Positions 52,983 through 64,000 of a DNA stretch of 64,000 bases are shown piece by piece; the stretch's first letter is position 1; each line of letters starts with the position of its first letter. Origin of the DNA: Bradyrhizobium sp. 1. Its GTDB lineage: Bacteria > Pseudomonadota > Alphaproteobacteria > Rhizobiales > Xanthobacteraceae. The notes below the pieces were generated by a model that had not been told where the DNA came from, made no database searches, and saw only the letters and a list, made by a program, of their open reading frames with translations. The stretch is from NCBI RefSeq assembly GCF_023073315.1, contig NZ_JADPJH010000010.1:124001-188000 (forward strand). The letters run 5' to 3'. The position numbers and the translations under genes were made by a program.

Positions 52983-54575
52983 TCAGTGCCGGAAATGCCG
53001 CGTCCCCGTGAACACCATGGCGATGCCGTGCTCGTCGGCGGCCTTGATCACCTCGTCGTCGCGCATCGAGCCGCCGGGCTGCACCACGGCGGTAGCGCCG
53101 GCCTCGATGCAGGCGAGCATACCGTCGGCGAAGGGGAAGAACGCGTCCGACGCCACGACAGAACCCTTGGTGAGCGGCTCGGCGAGCTTCAGCTCATTCG
53201 CGGCATCCTGCGCCTTGCGCGCCGCGATCCGCGCTGAATCCACGCGGCTCATCTGGCCGGCGCCGATGCCGACGGTGGCGAGGTCCTTGGCGTAGATGAT
53301 GGTGTTTGACTTGACGTGTTTTGCGACACGGAACGCGAATTTGAGGTCGCGCATTTCGGCATCGCTAGGCGCACGCTTGGTCACGACCTTGAAAATCATG
53401 TCATCGACCACGGCGTTGTCGCGGCTCTGCACGAGCAGACCGCCCGCGACCGTCTTGGCGGTGAGGCCCGGCGCGCGCGGATCGGGCAGGCTGCCGGCGA
53501 GCAGCAGGCGCAGATTCTTGCGCGCACCGATGATGGCGATCGCCTCCTCGCTGGCGTCGGGCGCGATGATCACCTCGGTGAAGATTTTCGTGATCTCGCG
53601 CGCGGTATCGGCATCGAGCGCGCGGTTCATCGCGATGATGCCGCCGAAGGCCGAAGTGGAATCGCAGGCCAGCGCCTTGCGATAGGCGCTGACGGGGTCG
53701 GATCCTTCCGCGACGCCGCAGGGATTGGCGTGCTTGACGATGACGCAGGCCGCGGTGCGCTTGGCGTCGAACTCGCCGATGCATTCATAGGCCGCATCGG
53801 TGTCGTTGATGTTGTTGTAGGAGAGCTCCTTGCCCTGGAGCTGCCGTGCGGTGGAGACGCCGGGGCGCTTGTCGGGCGTGGCATAGAACGCCGCGGTCTG
53901 GTGCGGGTTCTCGCCGTAGCGCAGCGACTGGATCAGCTTGCCACCGAAGGCGCGAAAATCGGGCGCGTCGATTTCGAGCTGCCGGTTGAACCAGTTCGAG
54001 ATCGCGGCGTCATAGGCTCCGGTACGCGCGTAAGCCTTTGCGGCAAGCCGCCGGCGCAGTTTCAGCGTGGTCGCGCCATTGTTGGCGGCGAGCTCGTCGA
54101 GTACGGCCTTGTAGTCCTCGGCCTCGACCACGACGGCAACGTCGTCATGGTTCTTGGCGGCGGCGCGGATCATCGCGGGGCCGCCGATGTCGATATTCTC
54201 GATGCAATCCTCGAAGCCCGCGCCTTTGTCGACGGTTGCCTCGAACGGATAGAGGTTGACGACGAGCAGATCGATCGGCGCGATGCCGTGCGCCTTCATC
54301 GCGTCCGCATGCTCCTTGTTGTCGCGGATCGCGAGCAGGCCGCCATGCACCTTCGGATGCAACGTCTTGACGCGGCCGTCCATCATCTCGGGGAAGCCGG
54401 TGAGGTCGGACACGTCCTTCACCTTGAGGCCGGCCGCAGCGATTGCTTTCGCGGTGCCGCCGGTCGAGACCAGTTCGACATCATGCGCGGCAAGCGCTTT
54501 TGCGAACTCGATCAGGCCGGTTTTGTCGGAAACGGAGAGAAGAGCGCGGGTGACGCGACGGGGATGGTCAGTCAT
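52983..54575 (-). CDS. purH: Bifunctional AICAR formyltransferase/IMP cyclohydrolase
   Basis: This 530-residue enzyme performs the last two steps of IMP synthesis. The N-terminal MGS-like cyclohydrolase domain has [30 protein letters not shown] and [14 protein letters not shown]. The formyltransferase domain has [26 protein letters not shown] and DAFFPFADG. The ATG at 54575 fits the family. It follows the heparinase-like gene with a 165-base gap. Confidence 0.97.
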   Translation of the reverse strand: MTDHPRRVTRALLSVSDKTGLIEFAKALAAHDVELVSTGGTAKAIAAAGLKVKDVSDLTGFPEMMDGRVKTLHPKVHGGLLAIRDNKEHADAMKAHGIAPIDLLVVNLYPFEATVDKGAGFEDCIENIDIGGPAMIRAAAKNHDDVAVVVEAEDYKAVLDELAANNGATTLKLRRRLAAKAYARTGAYDAAISNWFNRQLEIDAPDFRAFGGKLIQSLRYGENPHQTAAFYATPDKRPGVSTARQLQGKELSYNNINDTDAAYECIGEFDAKRTAACVIVKHANPCGVAEGSDPVSAYRKALACDSTSAFGGIIAMNRALDADTAREITKIFTEVIIAPDASEEAIAIIGARKNLRLLLAGSLPDPRAPGLTAKTVAGGLLVQSRDNAVVDDMIFKVVTKRAPSDAEMRDLKFAFRVAKHVKSNTIIYAKDLATVGIGAGQMSRVDSARIAARKAQDAANELKLAEPLTKGSVVASDAFFPFADGMLACIEAGATAVVQPGGSMRDDEVIKAADEHGIAMVFTGTRHFRH

Positions 54576-54740
54576 GAGCAAGATCCTCTGTCTTAAGGAG
54601 TGTCTATGCCCAGGCGCGCGGCGTCTCAGTCCCGCGCTTCCCGATGGTGCTCCATCCAAGGTCGCCAGTCGCGCGAGCGTGGGCTCGATAGCAGTTTTCA
54701 GCCGGTTTCACAACGCCCGACAGGACTGGCAGACGCGCGT

Positions 54741-56498
54741 TTACAACGGAAGTTCCGGTTCACGCCGGGCGTTGCGGCGGGCATTGGTGACCGCCGGCGA
54801 AGCGCTCGAGCGAACAAAGCTCCAGCGGATCGAGGGCGCCTGCCGCGCATCCTGCCGGATCACGATCTGCGCGGTGCGGCGCGGGCCGTCATTGCCGGCC
54901 AGGAACACACTGTCCTCAAGGTCCACCTTGTCGTCCAGGGCTTCGAAGGTCCAGACGTCGCGGTTCGGCAGCACCAGCATGACGCCGCGGGCATCCGACA
55001 GCCGGCTCGCCTTCACCGCGGGATGCAGATGAAAGCGCAGCGCGAAGTCGGCATCGGCGCCCTTGAAGCGTCCGCCCTGCGGCGGTGACAGCGTGTCCTC
55101 GCCGTCGATACGCGCGCCATCATTGGAGATCATCAGCACGCGGCGATGGATCGCGCCGAATTTCGCGAGATAGCCGTCATGCGAGGTCGTCAGCAGCGTG
55201 CCGTTCTGCACCACCTCGCGATAACTCTCGACCTCGACAGGCCCGCTGGTGACGGGCGAACCGTGCAAGAGCCGCTTCATCGCCGACATCTCGACGAATT
55301 GGCATGAGGAGGTGTCATGATAGGTCAGCGTCGAATGCGCCGCCGTGCCGCGCGCGAATGGCCGCCAATTGTCGCGGCCCGTGGTCGGCATGCCGCAATT
55401 GGTGACGATGCGACTGATGCCGGACGACAGCTCGAACGACAGGCAGCCGGCATGGGCGTCATGGCTGACGCCGGCCGACGGCGGCGGACCGGTGTCGACG
55501 ATCACAGTGGTCTGGCCGGCATCGAGTCGCTGGAAACCGGTATGCGGCATGTTCGCCATCGGCGTGCCGTGGGTATCGTCGTAAGCGAGCAGTGTCGCGA
55601 GCAGGTCCGAGGACGTCGCGCTCATGCCGTTGAACAGCGCGAAATTGCCATCGCCGTGCCGGAAGAAGCGCAGCATCGGCATCATGCGGTCGATCGCGTT
55701 GAGCAGCGCCGGCGGCGGTGCGATGTTGCGCGCGGCAAAGGTCTGCCGCAGCGGCAACAGGTCGATCAGGAGCTCGATCAGCGCGCCTGGATTGCGGGAG
55801 ATGTGGCCGCCGTCAGGCAGGATCTGCCGCTGCAATTCGTCCGAGAGCTTTTTCGATGCGCTGCGGATCTGACCCGCCTGGTTGGCGAGGCAGAGTGCCG
55901 CGTAGCACAGCGCGATCAGCACCTGCAGCTTCGGCACCCCGTCGGGGATGTTCACCATGGTGTAGCGCAGCAAGCGGATTTCGCGTGCCAGCGCGCGCAA
56001 GTAACGGCGATAGAATTTGTTGTCAGTGTCGTTGAGCACCAGCGGCGCTTGCGACAACAGAGAGATCACGCGACGCGCCAGCACGTCGGCGCGCCGCGCG
56101 ACGGCACGGCGCTTATTGGCGGGGTTGGCGATCCAGTCCTCGACCAGCGCGCGCGCATTGGCCCGCGTCAGCGCGGTGTCGGCGGCGCGTAAATGGCGCA
56201 GCCAGCCGAAGCCGAGCAGTGCGACCTCCCAATCCTCCGACGGCGGTTCGAGATCGAAGATCGAGCGGCCGTGGCAATTGACGATCTTGCCGGCGAAGAC
56301 GAAGCGGCCGGCATAGATCTCGGCGGCGCGGGTCGCATCCGCGGTGCGCAGATCATGCGGCGCGATGATGAGCCGGTCGGTGCGGCCCGGCCAGACCCGC
56401 GACAGCGCAACGGAACCGCCGCTCGCGCGCGCGAGCATGTTCCGCGCGAAGCGGTTCATCACCAGCGTCGAGATACGTCTGCGTTGAGCGACCGACAC
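54741..56498 (-). CDS. Heparinase II/III family protein
   Basis: This 585-residue protein has an alpha-toroid part (about 60-330, with DLEPPSEDWEVALLGFGWLRHL and RQILPDGGHISRNPGALIELLID) and a C-terminal beta-sandwich with AAHSTLTYHDTSSCQF and HDGYLAKFGAIHRR. Members are polysaccharide lyases; alphaproteobacterial homologs are conserved between rsmB and purH, as here, and may act on envelope glycans. The start is a GTG at 56498 with AAGG before it; ATG 56459 is an alternative. Confidence 0.87.
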   Translation of the reverse strand: MSVAQRRRISTLVMNRFARNMLARASGGSVALSRVWPGRTDRLIIAPHDLRTADATRAAEIYAGRFVFAGKIVNCHGRSIFDLEPPSEDWEVALLGFGWLRHLRAADTALTRANARALVEDWIANPANKRRAVARRADVLARRVISLLSQAPLVLNDTDNKFYRRYLRALAREIRLLRYTMVNIPDGVPKLQVLIALCYAALCLANQAGQIRSASKKLSDELQRQILPDGGHISRNPGALIELLIDLLPLRQTFAARNIAPPPALLNAIDRMMPMLRFFRHGDGNFALFNGMSATSSDLLATLLAYDDTHGTPMANMPHTGFQRLDAGQTTVIVDTGPPPSAGVSHDAHAGCLSFELSSGISRIVTNCGMPTTGRDNWRPFARGTAAHSTLTYHDTSSCQFVEMSAMKRLLHGSPVTSGPVEVESYREVVQNGTLLTTSHDGYLAKFGAIHRRVLMISNDGARIDGEDTLSPPQGGRFKGADADFALRFHLHPAVKASRLSDARGVMLVLPNRDVWTFEALDDKVDLEDSVFLAGNDGPRRTAQIVIRQDARQAPSIRWSFVRSSASPAVTNARRNARREPELPL

Positions 56499-56616
56499 GC
56501 CTTGCCTTGTAGGGGGAGAGGATTCCGACGAATCCTTATTAATCCCAAAATCGGGCTTCTGACACCACCTTGAAAGCCCTCGAATCAGTACAGCGGCAGC
56601 AAAAACCGGTGCAAAA

Positions 56617-57963
56617 TCAGGATTTAACAAGCCGGGCCGCGAAAAATCCGTCGAGCCCGCCGAGCTTGGGGTCATCGTGCGGCAGGTGGCTCGGCAGGGT
56701 CCGGAGGTCGCCGTCGGCGGTGATGATCTCGCCGAGTCCGGAAACCTCAGTGGCATCGACCGGCACGCGGCGAAGCGCTGGCTCGGCAGTCAGCAGCGCG
56801 GCGACAGCCTGCTCGCCTTCCTCGGGTTCCAGCGAACAGGTGCAGTAGACCAGCGTGCCGCCGGGCTTGAGCAGCGAGACGGATTTGCGCAGCAGTCGTT
56901 GCTGGAGAACGGTCATCGCAGCGATGTCGGATTCCTGCCGGAGCCAGGAGACATCGGGATGGCGGCGGATCGTTCCGGTCGAGGTGCAGGGCGCATCGAT
57001 CAGGATTCCATCGAAGCCATCCGCCGGACCCGCCCATTCGACGGCGTCGGCGACGACAGTCTCGGCCTGGAGCGACAAGCGCGCCAGGTTTTCGCGCAGG
57101 CGCGCCACCCGGGCCGGCGATCGATCGATCGCCGTGACGTGCGCGCCTGATAGCGCCAGTTGCGCGGTCTTGCCGCCGGGCGCAGCGCAGAGATCGGCAA
57201 TGGTTTTGCCCTTGATATCGCCAAACAAGCGGGCCGGCAGCGCGGCCGCGGCGTCCTGCACCCACCATTGTCCTTCGGTGAAGCCGGGCAGCATGGTCAC
57301 CGCGCCGTGCAGCACTGTGCGCACCGATCCTGTCGACAGCACCTCACCGTGCAGCCGGGTCGCCCATTGCGCAGCGTCGGACTTCACGGTCAGGTCGAGC
57401 GACGGCTCATGGCCGAGCGCCAGCGCCATGTCCCGCGCGGTCGCCTCGCCGTAATGCGCGCTCCAGCGCGCGAGCAGCCAGGGCGGCAGGTCCAGCGATT
57501 GCGCGGTAACCTCTTCGACCAGCGCTTTGCCCTCGCGCGCGCAGCGGCGCAGCACGGCATTGACGAGGCCGGCATAGCGCGCAGCGCGCCGGTCGGATTG
57601 CACCAGGCGAACGGAGAGATCGACGGCGGCGTGATCGGGCACGTCCATCCAGAGGATCTGGGCGGCGCCGATCAGCAGCGCGCTCTGCGCGCGCGGTGCG
57701 TCGGAGGGAATGCCCTTGTCGAGCAAGCGCGACAGCACGTGGCCGAGCGTGCCGAGCCGACGCAGGATGGTCGCAACCAGACGCCGCATCAGCGCACGGT
57801 CGCGGTCGGCCAGCGTCTTCAATCCGGGATGGGCCCCGGTACCGTCGAGCTGCTCATCGAGCGTGCGGTGCTTGTGCAGCACGCCGTCGACGATGTCGGC
57901 AGCAATTCGCCGCGCCGCGAGACCGGGCACTTCGGACGGAGGGGCAAAACGTTGAGATGGCAT
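56617..57963 (-). CDS. rsmB: 16S rRNA m5C967 methyltransferase, RsmB/NOP family
   Basis: This 448-residue SAM-dependent enzyme has an N-terminal NusB-like RNA-binding domain (about 15-150) and a NOP2/Sun domain: DLCAAPGGKTAQLALSGA for SAM, DAPCTSTGTIRRHPD and VYCTCSLEPEEGEQ with the two catalytic Cys. It would methylate C967 of 16S rRNA. The ATG at 57963 is chosen. It lies upstream of the heparinase-like and purH genes. Confidence 0.93.
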   Translation of the reverse strand: MPSQRFAPPSEVPGLAARRIAADIVDGVLHKHRTLDEQLDGTGAHPGLKTLADRDRALMRRLVATILRRLGTLGHVLSRLLDKGIPSDAPRAQSALLIGAAQILWMDVPDHAAVDLSVRLVQSDRRAARYAGLVNAVLRRCAREGKALVEEVTAQSLDLPPWLLARWSAHYGEATARDMALALGHEPSLDLTVKSDAAQWATRLHGEVLSTGSVRTVLHGAVTMLPGFTEGQWWVQDAAAALPARLFGDIKGKTIADLCAAPGGKTAQLALSGAHVTAIDRSPARVARLRENLARLSLQAETVVADAVEWAGPADGFDGILIDAPCTSTGTIRRHPDVSWLRQESDIAAMTVLQQRLLRKSVSLLKPGGTLVYCTCSLEPEEGEQAVAALLTAEPALRRVPVDATEVSGLGEIITADGDLRTLPSHLPHDDPKLGGLDGFFAARLVKS

Positions 57964-58152
57964 GCGGAAGCAAGGTTCTGAGCGAGCGGCAGTTCCGCCG
58001 ATATGGGCGCATGCCTTGAGAAAGGCCAGCTCTGACATGCGAATATGCCAAATGTAAGAATGGCCTCTGGCGTTTGCAGCCCTCCACGGCCATTTCAGCA
58101 TTGCGTTATTGGACGTCGCGCATGTCGTGACCCTGCGATAGGAACTCGGACG

Positions 58153-58350
58153 ATGAACGACCAGACTTCCGCTCCCGATCGCAAGCCGTTGCCGCCGGCC
58201 GCCCAGCGCGCGCTGGCCGAAGCCGAGGCGCGCCGGCAGGCCGCCGCGGCTCATGTCGAGGCCGCGCCGAAGGAATTGCAGGGGCCAAAGGGACCCGAAC
58301 CCACGCGCTATGGCGATTGGGAACGCAAAGGCATCGCCTCGGATTTCTGA
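58153..58350 (+). CDS. SdhAF4-like (DUF1674) protein
   Basis: This 65-residue protein is charged and Ala-rich at the start and ends in the family signature GPEPTRYGDWERKGIASDF. DUF1674 corresponds to succinate dehydrogenase assembly factor 4, which helps flavinylate SdhA. AGGA precedes the ATG at 58153. It is divergent from rsmB; no sdh genes are nearby. Confidence 0.86.
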   Translation: MNDQTSAPDRKPLPPAAQRALAEAEARRQAAAAHVEAAPKELQGPKGPEPTRYGDWERKGIASDF

Positions 58351-58424
58351 CGCTCCGGTTTTTGCCGCTCCGGTCACATAGGGCTCTCTTGCCGGCCCGG
58401 CCGACTCAGCCCTAGCGTGCGAGG

Positions 58425-59015
58425 ATGTCGCGCTTCGACCCCGGCCATCCCTATCGGCCTTCCTACAACGGCTCGCCTTTTGGCCGCCGCTTCTCCGGAT
58501 TGCTGCCATGGATGTTCGTGGTCGGGATCGCGGTGGCGATCGTGCTCACCTTCAGGCACGGGACGAATTGGCCGATCCCGCACCCGACCGATGGTCGATC
58601 GCGCGATGCCGAGATCATCCTCCAGCAGGCCGGCAATCCCGATATTCGCCAGCCGGTCGATGTCATCCGCACCATCGACGGTGACACCTTTCTCGCCCGT
58701 GTGCATCAGCGCGACGGACGAGATCTCGTTGCCCGCGTTCGCCTGCGCGGCATCGATGCGCCTGAGATGAAGGCGTCTTGCCAGCAGGAATTGGACAAGG
58801 CCGAAGCCGCCACGGATGCGTTGCGGGCGCTGCTCGGCCAGGGCGGCGTCACGATCTATAATCTCGGCACGGAAAAATACGGTCGCGTCCTCGCTGATGT
58901 CGCGACCAAGCGCACCGCTAACGTCTCTGCCATGCTGCTCGCCGGCGGCTATGCGCGCAGCTACAGTGGCGGTCATCGCGACGGCTGGTGCGCGCGCAGC
59001 TGGCGCTTTTGGTAA
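58425..59015 (+). CDS. Membrane-anchored thermonuclease-like (SNase) protein
   Basis: This 196-residue protein has one N-terminal membrane helix (LLPWMFVVGIAVAIVLTF) and a staphylococcal nuclease fold: TIDGDTFLARVHQ, RVRLRGIDAPEMKASCQQE with Arg and Asp, and YGRVLADV with Tyr and Arg. These bind Ca2+ and cut DNA/RNA at the outer face of the membrane. It ends at a bidirectional terminator. Confidence 0.9.
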   Translation: MSRFDPGHPYRPSYNGSPFGRRFSGLLPWMFVVGIAVAIVLTFRHGTNWPIPHPTDGRSRDAEIILQQAGNPDIRQPVDVIRTIDGDTFLARVHQRDGRDLVARVRLRGIDAPEMKASCQQELDKAEAATDALRALLGQGGVTIYNLGTEKYGRVLADVATKRTANVSAMLLAGGYARSYSGGHRDGWCARSWRFW

Positions 59016-59016
59016 C

Positions 59017-59047
59017 AAAAAAGCCGCGCAAATGACGCGGCTTTTCT
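59017..59047. terminator. Bidirectional rho-independent terminator
   Basis: AAAAGCCGCG and CGCGGCTTTT pair exactly, with T runs on both strands, right after the nuclease stop and 24 bases from the L,D-transpeptidase stop. Confidence 0.9.
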
Positions 59048-59069
59048 AATTCTGTTCCGATCCCGGAGA

Positions 59070-59585
59070 TCAGCGCGCCACGACCACCGTCGTTCCGACG
59101 GAGACGCGGCTGTAGAGATCGGTGATGTCGTCGTTGAGCATGCGGATGCAGCCATAGGAGACGAAGCCGCCGACCGAGCCCGGCACGTTGGTGCCGTGGA
59201 TGGCATATTCGCCGCCGGCCAGCGTCATCGCGGCAACACCCATCGGGTTGCGCGGCGAGCCGCCCGGGATCACGTCGGGAAGCTGCGGCTTGTCGCGCTT
59301 CACCTCGGCGGGCGGCGACCAGGCCGGATTGCGATACTTGCCGTCGATGCGGGTGGTGCCGGCCCATTGCTTGCCGGACTTGCCGACACCGACCGGATAG
59401 CGCACGGCGTGGCCGTCATCGAGAATGAGATAGAGCCGCCGCTCGCTGGTTTTGACCAGGATGGTGCCGGGCGAGTAGTTGGCCACGTGCGATCCCACCA
59501 TTTCCGGCCGCGCCTGCGCCGCCGTCGACATCATGACCCCTGCCCCGATGGTGGCGGCCAGCGCCACAGCAACTTTCATCGACAT
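59070..59585 (-). CDS. Exported L,D-transpeptidase (YkuD)
   Basis: This 171-residue protein has a signal peptide (ending TAAQA) and a YkuD domain with GTILVKTSERRLYLILDDG, the catalytic HGTN...SYGCIRM motif and Cys. It forms 3-3 cross-links in peptidoglycan or anchors outer-membrane proteins to it. GGGGGAAG precedes the ATG at 59585; 59579 is an alternative. It is convergent with the nuclease gene. Confidence 0.93.
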   Translation of the reverse strand: MSMKVAVALAATIGAGVMMSTAAQARPEMVGSHVANYSPGTILVKTSERRLYLILDDGHAVRYPVGVGKSGKQWAGTTRIDGKYRNPAWSPPAEVKRDKPQLPDVIPGGSPRNPMGVAAMTLAGGEYAIHGTNVPGSVGGFVSYGCIRMLNDDITDLYSRVSVGTTVVVAR

Positions 59586-59876
59586 CGATACTTCCCCCTG
59601 CCCCAAACGGATCGTCCAAATCTACGCAGTACGCGGCAATTGCCCGCTCACCCCGACATTCTTAACCGCGCTTGTTAACCGGATGGTTTCCACGCGCGGC
59701 TGCGGAGGGCCAGCCAGCAGAGGGAACAAAGGAAATGTTCGAAACAAAGTAAATGACTTGAAAACAACACTCGGCCGGAAAGATGCGGCCGTGCCCGCCC
59801 GCGCCCTGACAAGAGCGTGAGGATGTGAACGTGGGTTGTTTCGGGGAAAGCGAGCTGGCGCGAAAGGCAGTCTCGT

Positions 59877-59999
59877 CCGGACGCGGCGCAGCGCGAAGCG
59901 GTGCGACGCAGAGCCGGGACCCAGAAAGCAACACATCCCGCTATGGCATGGGCCCCGGCTCTGCAGCGCACCGCGAAGTGCGCGCCGCGCTGCGTCCGG
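59877..59999. repeat. Long intergenic inverted repeat before the acs 3' end
   Basis: Inner arms 59908-59921 and 59951-59964 (GCAGAGCCGGG and its complement) and outer arms from CCGGACGC (59877) to GCGTCCGG (59999) form a long imperfect stem. This GCGCAGCGCGAAGCG type element is common between Bradyrhizobium genes. Apart from it, 59586-60013 shows nothing coding. Confidence 0.72.
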
Positions 60000-60013
60000 G
60001 GCACGAGCTCGGC

Positions 60014-61960
<1,947 letters not shown>

Positions 61961-62382
61961 GTTTCCCTCCACATACGGCAAGCCAAACGCTGGCGACGCG
62001 CAAGCCGACTTGATCGTTGAACCGATTATGCGTCCGCGTAACCGGACCCGACAAGGTGCACAAGCTGGACCTTCGGCGAGCCGCTCGCCATGCGGAGAAT
62101 CAAGCCGCACGGGCAGGCTGTCGCAAATCTGAAACAGGCTGAAAGGCAGCTTTCGGCTCTTTACCCAATCTTGGGAATAGCACGGCGCAGAGCCCCATGC
62201 GCCCCTCGGAGGTATTTAGGAACCGCTTCTCACCGATTCGGGACTCGCAATACGGTTCGGAACACCCTAAGTGGCTAACCCGGGTCCCCAGAGACTGTCC
62301 AAGAGACCCTCAAAGAGACCCTTGGAACAAAAATCAGAACAGCGGCATTGATCGATAACAGGCAGGGCTAAGGCTTAAGACT
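61961..62382. other. Intergenic region without recognised gene
   Basis: These 422 bases between divergent acs and topoisomerase IB genes hold no convincing open frame or palindrome. A short tandem-like GAGACC...CAAGAGACCC...CAAAGAGACCC run lies near 62290-62325. Both promoters must be here but are not identified. Confidence 0.5.
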
Positions 62383-63552
62383 ATGATGGATCAGCAGAAT
62401 CTCGGGACGATACGGCCCGCTTCAGCCGATCCTGCCGCTATTGCGCTGGCCAAAGCCCTCGGACAATGGCCGAAACCGGCCGGTTCCAGCCGTCCCAGCC
62501 CGAAAAAGGTCTTCGACACGGCGCCCGCGGCGACGGTCGAGGCGCTCGCCAAAGAGCTGGGCCTGCGGCTCGGCGATCAGAACGAGCTGAAGATCCGCCG
62601 TATCAAACGCGGCAAGGGCTATTCCTTCGTCCGTCCCAACGGTGCCCATATCCGCGACGCCCGTACCATTCGCCGCCTCCACGCCATGGCGGTGCCGCCG
62701 GCCTATCGCGAGGTGCGCTACTCCGCCGATCCGAGCACGCATCTCCAGGCGGTGGGACGCGATGCCGCGGGCCGGCTGCAATATCGCTATCACGCCGACT
62801 GGGAGAAGGTCCGCGAGCACCGCAAGGCGCATCGCCTGGAAAAGCTCGTCGGCGCGCTGCCAAAGATCCGGCGCAAGGTTTCGGCGTTCCTGTCGGCGGA
62901 CGAACCGACGCGCGAATTCGCGCTCTCGGCGGTGATCGAGCTGATCGCGCGTACCGCGATCCGCCCCGGCAATGAATCCTACGCCCGCCTCAACGGCACC
63001 CGCGGCGCGACCACGCTGCTGAAGTCGAACGTGACGCTCGAAGACGATTCCTTCGTGCTGACCTTCAAGGCGAAGGGCGGCAAGGCGGTGCGCAAGGAAT
63101 GCGACGCGGCCAAGCTGGTGCGCGCCATCGGCATTTTAAACGGCGTTCCCGGCAAACGGATGTTCCAGTACCGCGATGCCTACGGCATCGTGCGCGCGGT
63201 CAGCACCACGCAGGTGAATGCGTTCCTGCGTGAGATCGCCGGCATCAAGATTTCGCTGAAGGATTTCCGTACGCTGATGGCGTCCGCTGTCGTCGTGGAA
63301 TCGTTGTCGCGGATCACGCCGGCGGTCAGCCAGCGCGGCCGCAAGAAGCAGGTGCTGGAGGCGATCCGCGCCGCGGCGGACAAGCTCTCCAATACGCCGG
63401 CGATCTGCCGCAAGAGCTACGTCCACGACACCATCGTCACCGCCTTCGAGGACGGCATCCTGGAGCGCTTCGCCGCGACGATGAAGGGCCAGCGCTCGCA
63501 GGCGCGGCGCGAGCAGCTGTTGCAGCAGGTGGTGGCGACCGCGGCGGTGTAA
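62383..63552 (+). CDS. DNA topoisomerase IB (poxvirus/eukaryote-like)
   Basis: This 389-residue type IB enzyme relaxes both supercoil signs through a 3'-phosphotyrosine. An N-terminal VRPNGAHIRDARTIRRLHAM region, the catalytic RTAIRPGNESYA and KGGKAVRKE, and the active Tyr346 in CRKSYVHDT are visible. Bacterial TopIB occurs in a minority of species, including Bradyrhizobium. Two ATGs occur in a row at 62383. It is convergent with the SRPBCC gene. Confidence 0.93.
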   Translation: MMDQQNLGTIRPASADPAAIALAKALGQWPKPAGSSRPSPKKVFDTAPAATVEALAKELGLRLGDQNELKIRRIKRGKGYSFVRPNGAHIRDARTIRRLHAMAVPPAYREVRYSADPSTHLQAVGRDAAGRLQYRYHADWEKVREHRKAHRLEKLVGALPKIRRKVSAFLSADEPTREFALSAVIELIARTAIRPGNESYARLNGTRGATTLLKSNVTLEDDSFVLTFKAKGGKAVRKECDAAKLVRAIGILNGVPGKRMFQYRDAYGIVRAVSTTQVNAFLREIAGIKISLKDFRTLMASAVVVESLSRITPAVSQRGRKKQVLEAIRAAADKLSNTPAICRKSYVHDTIVTAFEDGILERFAATMKGQRSQARREQLLQQVVATAAV

Positions 63553-63565
63553 CCGTAGCAATTCG

Positions 63566-64000
63566 CTACATCTTGTCCGAAACACCCCTGTCCGGACCGG
63601 GATCGCTGCCCGCCGCTGCACTCGTGAGCCGACCCAGATAGTGCGCCCATCCTGTCGCGTGCGCGGCCGCCTGTTCTTCGGTCGGCAGCCCGCTGTGGGT
63701 CATGCGCAGCAGCGTGCCGCCGTCGCGCTCGATCAGGTCGATCTCGACCAGGCTCGAGCCGGGCGGCACCTCCTGACCGCCCTCCCATCCGAATGTGTAA
63801 GCGAGGCGATGCACCGGCACGACCTCGCGGAAGGCGCCGCGGGCAACGCCGCCACGCGGGCCGACTCCTTTGAGCAGATAAAGCCCGCCGGGATGCGGCT
63901 CCGTGGTCGCATCCGAGCCCATCCAGCTCAGGATTTTCTCGGGGTCGGTCAAATAGGCGAAAACGGTGGCACGCGGGGCTGCGATCTGGGTCTCGCGTTG
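63566..64000 (-). CDS. SRPBCC/AHSA1 domain protein, 5' end beyond the window
   Basis: The frame stays open to the window edge (145 codons), reading RETQIAAPRATVFAYLTDPEKI and then SWMGSDATTEPHPGGLYLL, the AHSA1 START-like pattern, so the true start is upstream. The TTG at 63952 inside it is not the start. It resembles in type the gene at 21517-21867; such genes usually follow an ArsR regulator, which would lie outside this window. Ligand unknown. Confidence 0.82.
   Translation of the reverse strand, partial: QRETQIAAPRATVFAYLTDPEKILSWMGSDATTEPHPGGLYLLKGVGPRGGVARGAFREVVPVHRLAYTFGWEGGQEVPPGSSLVEIDLIERDGGTLLRMTHSGLPTEEQAAAHATGWAHYLGRLTSAAAGSDPGPDRGVSDKM

Overview
The window is chromosomal DNA of a high-GC alphaproteobacterium. 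Gene content, gene order and intergenic palindromes suggest Bradyrhizobium or a close relative in the Nitrobacteraceae. This rests on the conserved blocks aminotransferase-ftsK-lolA, tesB-glnK-amtB, rsmB-heparinase-purH and leuB/asd, on two glnK-amtB pairs, and on typical Bradyrhizobium repeats such as GTAGGGTGGG...CCCACCCTAC. No plasmid, phage, transposase, integrase or CRISPR array is visible.

Layout. 1-7 kb: a caspase-like protein cut by the window edge, a GlxA-type regulator, small membrane proteins, a CitE-like lyase, a beta-carbonic anhydrase, and a large papain-like peptidase joined to an alpha/beta hydrolase. 7-18 kb: asd, leuB, small exported proteins, a hexapeptide acyltransferase between two palindromic elements, an MFS carrier, and lolA, ftsK and a DapC-like aminotransferase on the minus strand. 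18-24 kb: nitrogen sensing and uptake. glnK-amtB appears twice, the first copy behind a probable -24/-12 (sigma-54) promoter, with clpP, SRPBCC and ArsR genes between the pairs. 24-31 kb: a GYF-domain membrane protein, then an IclR regulator divergent from a four-gene operon (acyl-CoA ligase, MaoC/FAS1-like dehydratase, CaiB/BaiF CoA-transferase, Bug-type binding protein) that looks like a route for uptake and CoA activation of an unidentified organic acid. 31-38 kb: tesB, a UbiH-type hydroxylase, Trm112, TetR, a PepSY/cytochrome b561 pair, a LON-domain protein, CnoX and tRNA-Gly(GCC). 38-40 kb: an AT-richer unknown membrane protein. 40-52 kb: an NAD-dependent epimerase, a sorbosone-type PQQ dehydrogenase with a cytochrome c partner, panE-like, DsbA-like isomerase, MATE, DUF2239, GST, two MFS carriers and ggt. 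53-64 kb: purH, heparinase-like, rsmB, SdhAF4-like, nuclease, L,D-transpeptidase, acs, topoisomerase IB and an SRPBCC gene running off the right edge.

The most striking pattern is that three core genes on the minus strand (the citE-like gene, amtB2 and tesB) each have a second, partial copy of their 3' end further downstream. The DNA between the intact gene and the stray copy holds accessory genes: one small exported protein; clpP-SRPBCC-ArsR; and the whole IclR catabolic operon. The copies differ in age: 91/93 identity for citE, 46/59 for amtB2, and for tesB 24/25 in the core with weaker similarity beyond. This suggests repeated insertion at gene 3' ends, by Campbell-type or site-specific recombination, with no recombinase gene left behind.

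Several regulators have matching inverted repeats next to their start codons (ArsR, IclR, TetR, DUF2239), and an Irr/ICE-like palindrome lies before the PepSY/cytochrome b561 pair. All function calls come from reading motifs and context; no database search was possible.
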